A stretch of 46,849 nt of DNA, taken from NCBI GenBank assembly GCA_012728655.1, contig JAAYEQ010000022.1, positions 1 through 46,849 on the forward strand. The letters run 5' to 3'. This document shows, one piece after another, positions 44,754 to 46,849 of the stretch. A program made the position numbers and the translations under genes. The stretch comes from Syntrophomonadaceae bacterium (GTDB taxonomy: Bacteria; Bacillota; Syntrophomonadia; Syntrophomonadales; DTU052). Within the stretch, counting starts at the first letter, position 1. Every line of letters starts with the position of its first letter. The notes below the pieces were generated by a model. The model worked only from the letters and a program-made list of their open reading frames with translations, did no database searches and had not been told where the DNA came from.

Positions 44754-45587
44754 ATGGCGGTACAGTATAAGCGGAGTGAAATAATCGCCAGGCTTAGGGA
44801 GCAGGTCAACAACAACCGGGCCATCTTGATGTTCGGAGCCGGAACCGGCTTAACCGCCAAGTGCGCCGACCTGGGCGGAGCCGACCTGGTGGCCGTCTAT
44901 TCTACAGCCATATGGCGCATGATGGGGCTCCCCACCCTCCTGGCCTGGATGCCGTACGAAGACTGCAATGCCCGGGTTAAAGCGATGGCCAGGGAAATAC
45001 TCCCGGTGGTCAAAACTGCACCCTGCATCGCCGGTATCGGGGCTCACAACCCGGCCATAAACCTGGAGCGGATCATCGATGAAATGATGGAACTGGGCTT
45101 TTCCGGCATCACCAACGAGCCCTTTGCCGGGCTTTATGGGGAATACTTTGCCCGGCAGCTTGAAAGTGCGGGGATCGGCTTTTCCCGCGAGGTTGAGCTT
45201 ATAAAAACCGCACACAAAAAGGATATCTTCACCGTAGCCTGGGCGTTTAACGAAGGCGAGGCCCGAACCATGGCCGAGGCGGGTGCCGATGTTATCGGAG
45301 CCATCGTCGGAGTAACCGGCGGCGGTCTAACCGGCGCCAAAGAGGTCATGACCCTGGAGGAAGCCACCGCCGAGGTGCAGAAAATGTGCCTGGCTGCTCG
45401 CTCGGTAAACCCCGATGTGTTCGTGCTGACACATGGCGGGCCCTTTGCGGACGTGGAAACAGCACAGTACTCCGTCGCCAACTCCGATGCCGACGGCTAT
45501 GCTTCCGGCTCCAGCGGAGAGCGGACACCAACTGAGAATGCCGTAATTGCGATAACCAGAGAGTATAAGGCAATAAAGGTGAAATAG
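44754..45587 (+). CDS. PEP-hydrolase-like TIM barrel (Tm-1 C-domain family), divergent copy
   Basis: This 277-residue paralogue of the protein at 41614 is collinear with it residue for residue over most of its length. It keeps FGAGTGLTAK, AGADV and THGGPF. The segments that are conserved in the other copy are changed: CGTDP to GAHNP (96-100), NFPTVGLIDG to NEPFAGLYGE, the His in CHMGLT to Ile (184), and GASSIER to GSSGERT. It may bind a different ligand or form a mixed complex. CTCGGAGGTTC precedes the ATG. It is the last gene before the intron. Confidence 0.82.
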   Translation: MAVQYKRSEIIARLREQVNNNRAILMFGAGTGLTAKCADLGGADLVAVYSTAIWRMMGLPTLLAWMPYEDCNARVKAMAREILPVVKTAPCIAGIGAHNPAINLERIIDEMMELGFSGITNEPFAGLYGEYFARQLESAGIGFSREVELIKTAHKKDIFTVAWAFNEGEARTMAEAGADVIGAIVGVTGGGLTGAKEVMTLEEATAEVQKMCLAARSVNPDVFVLTHGGPFADVETAQYSVANSDADGYASGSSGERTPTENAVIAITREYKAIKVK

Positions 45588-45640
45588 GTCTCGAATACAC
45601 CAATCGAGTAGGAGGGGGCGGCTAACCCCCGTCCTCTCAC

Positions 45641-45674
45641 ACCACCGTACGTACCGTTCGGTATACGGCGGTTC
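45641..45674 (-). ncRNA. group II intron domain V
   Basis: This 34-base catalytic hairpin has stem ACCGCCGTA/TACGGTGGT with a G-U pair, a two-base bulge region, and a TACC-GAAC-GGTA tip. The CGC in the 5' strand corresponds to the catalytic triad of class C introns (AGC in most others). Confidence 0.85.
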
Positions 45675-46849
45675 ACGCTGCGGAACGAAGTTGGTCATAG
45701 CGCTCGGTTAAACTCCTAAGCCCTTTGTCGCGCCAAAAGGCGAGGCCGAGGGCTTTATTTACCTGTGGGGTATTTGACAGACGCCAGTACCCTTTGCGCG
45801 ACCCGCTGATTAGTGCCGCCCATTCCGGAGGAATACCCAGGGCAACCAGGCGTCGCTTCCTTGTCTTGGGCTTCTTCCACTGCTTGAGGTAGCACATACG
45901 TAGTCTGCGGCGTATCCATTCGTCAAGTGCTTGGATATTGCTTCGGGTATCGGCGAGTTGGAAGTATCCTATCCATCCCACCATATAGGTGTTTAGAAGC
46001 TCAATCCTATTTTCCATGGATTTGCCGTCGCTACGTCTGGTCAGTTGGCGGATTTTGTCCTTAAAACGCTTGATGGTCTCTGACGCTAGCCTGATTCTTG
46101 GTTCCCTGTTGTGAGTAAAGGAAAATCCAAGAAACTTTCGCTTCCACGGGCGGTCAACAGCGCTTTTCTGTATGTTGACCTTGAGTTTTAACCTACCCTC
46201 TACAAATCTCTGAACGCTTGCCATTACCCGTTCTCCCGCTCTCCGGCTCTTTACGTAGATGTTGCAGTCATCAGCGTATCTTACGTACTTGTGCCCGCGG
46301 CGCAGCAACTCCCAGTCCAGTTCGTCCAGCATTATGTTCGCCAGAAGGGGGCTTAACGGCCCACCCTGCGGGGTGCCTTCTTCGGATCTTACCTTTACAC
46401 CGTTTATCATTATTCCGGCTTGAAGGTAGCGTCTAATCAGGCGTAGGATACGTTTGTCGGAGATTCTTCGGGCTAAACGTGACATTAGGATGTCGTGGTT
46501 GACTTTGTCGAAGAACTTCTCCAAGTCGATATCCACTACCCACCGGTTTCCTTCCTGGATGTATTGCCGGGCCTTCTTTACGGCCATATGGGCTTTGCGT
46601 CCAGGCCGAAAACCGTAGCTGAAAGGGGAGAACGTTGGGTCATAGTAGGGACTCAGCACTTGTAGGAGGGCCTGTTGAATCAGGCGGTCGAGCACCGTCG
46701 GAATACCCAACAGCCGAACTCCACCGCCGGGTTTCGGGATTTCGACTCGACGTACGGGTTGGGGCTGGTAGGTTCCGTTAAGGAGTTCATCCTTAATCCG
46801 GGGCCAGTGTTCGACGAGAAATGGCCGCAGGTCTTTTGTGGTCATTCCG
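45673..46849 (-). CDS. ltrA: group II intron reverse transcriptase/maturase, 5'-truncated by the window
   Basis: 390 residues are visible from a Met at the right edge; the frame remains open there, and LtrA-type proteins start further upstream. RT blocks include RRVEIPKPGGGVRLLGIPT, SYGFRPGRKAH, DIDLEKFFD, GTPQGGPLSPLL and YADD in RYADDCN. The maturase (X) domain is at GWIGYFQLADTR and onward. No HNH endonuclease domain follows, consistent with a class C or ORF-less-endonuclease type. It stops at 45673, overlapping the start of domain V. Confidence 0.93.
   Translation of the reverse strand, partial: GMTTKDLRPFLVEHWPRIKDELLNGTYQPQPVRRVEIPKPGGGVRLLGIPTVLDRLIQQALLQVLSPYYDPTFSPFSYGFRPGRKAHMAVKKARQYIQEGNRWVVDIDLEKFFDKVNHDILMSRLARRISDKRILRLIRRYLQAGIMINGVKVRSEEGTPQGGPLSPLLANIMLDELDWELLRRGHKYVRYADDCNIYVKSRRAGERVMASVQRFVEGRLKLKVNIQKSAVDRPWKRKFLGFSFTHNREPRIRLASETIKRFKDKIRQLTRRSDGKSMENRIELLNTYMVGWIGYFQLADTRSNIQALDEWIRRRLRMCYLKQWKKPKTRKRRLVALGIPPEWAALISGSRKGYWRLSNTPQVNKALGLAFWRDKGLRSLTERYDQLRSAA

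Larger units (their letters stand above)
45603..46849 (-). mobile_element. group II intron (probable bacterial class C), 3' part
   Basis: Transcribed leftward, the RT/maturase gene is followed at once by domain V (45641-45674), which pairs ACCGCCGTA with TACGGTGGT and holds a CGC catalytic triad. Domain VI has the CCCCC/GGGGG stem, and the 3' end is CTACTCGAT near 45603. The RT ORF ending at domain V and the CGC triad fit class C. The 5' half lies outside the window. It is 15 bases from the preceding stop, antisense to that operon. Confidence 0.9.

Overview
This window looks like chromosome from a spore-forming, strictly anaerobic Clostridia-class Firmicute with mid-50s % GC, possibly a Syntrophomonas- or Desulfotomaculum-like lineage. 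The reasons are complete [FeFe]-hydrogenase maturation genes, a T-box leader, a likely H-type small acid-soluble spore protein, acyl-CoA dehydrogenase, crotonase and citrate synthase genes typical of acyl-CoA metabolism, an IscR/IscS/IscU Fe-S set, and many strong AGGAGG ribosome binding sites with TTG/GTG starts. No rRNA or tRNA gene was recognised.

Layout. 0.2-5.1 kb: a structured leader with an intrinsic terminator, then a hydrogenase maturation operon (TM1266-like regulator, hydE, hydG, hydF, and a stand-alone pyruvate-kinase C-domain protein). 5.2-5.5 kb: a 47-residue membrane peptide whose Shine-Dalgarno sequence lies in a 19-bp hairpin. 5.5-9.8 kb (minus): a frameshifted small gene, an Old-Yellow-Enzyme/FadH-type flavin reductase and a long acyl-CoA dehydrogenase. 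10-14.6 kb: trmO, purC, a metallo-beta-lactamase-fold gene, and aroF-pheA behind a phenylalanine T-box whose antiterminator/terminator module is duplicated. 14.7-19.9 kb: sspH-like gene, citrate synthase, crotonase, a second MBL-fold protein, and a secreted stalk-domain/glucosaminidase-like protein. 20-25 kb: a REC-GGDEF protein, an orphan ORF, a TetR regulator, a PHB-depolymerase-like esterase and a DUF2935 protein. 25.4-31.5 kb (minus): a polar amino acid ABC transporter, a TauABC/SsuABC-type transporter and an EamA exporter. 31.9-36.8 kb: mnmA and sulfur amino acid genes metA, metY and cysK. 36.9-39.9 kb (minus): nadA-iscR-iscS-iscU.

40.1-45.6 kb is the most unusual part. It encodes a RuBisCO-like protein with the metal-site Lys-Asp-Glu retained but several RuBP-binding residues replaced. 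With it are two divergent 'phosphoenolpyruvate hydrolase'/Tm-1 C-domain TIM barrels, a ComB-type 2-phosphosulfolactate phosphatase homologue, and a Tm-1 N-domain (UPF0261) protein. Together they look like an uncharacterised pathway for a small phosphorylated or carboxylated acid. A group II intron (probably class C), antisense to this operon and 15 bp beyond its last stop, runs off the right edge.

How the genes work together: the window combines H2 metabolism and Fe-S cofactor supply (hyd, isc, nadA) with sulfur amino acid synthesis, aromatic amino acid synthesis under tRNA control, acyl-CoA chemistry and nutrient uptake. RNA-level control is a recurring theme: a T-box, an attenuator-like leader, and leaders that could hide the ribosome binding site.
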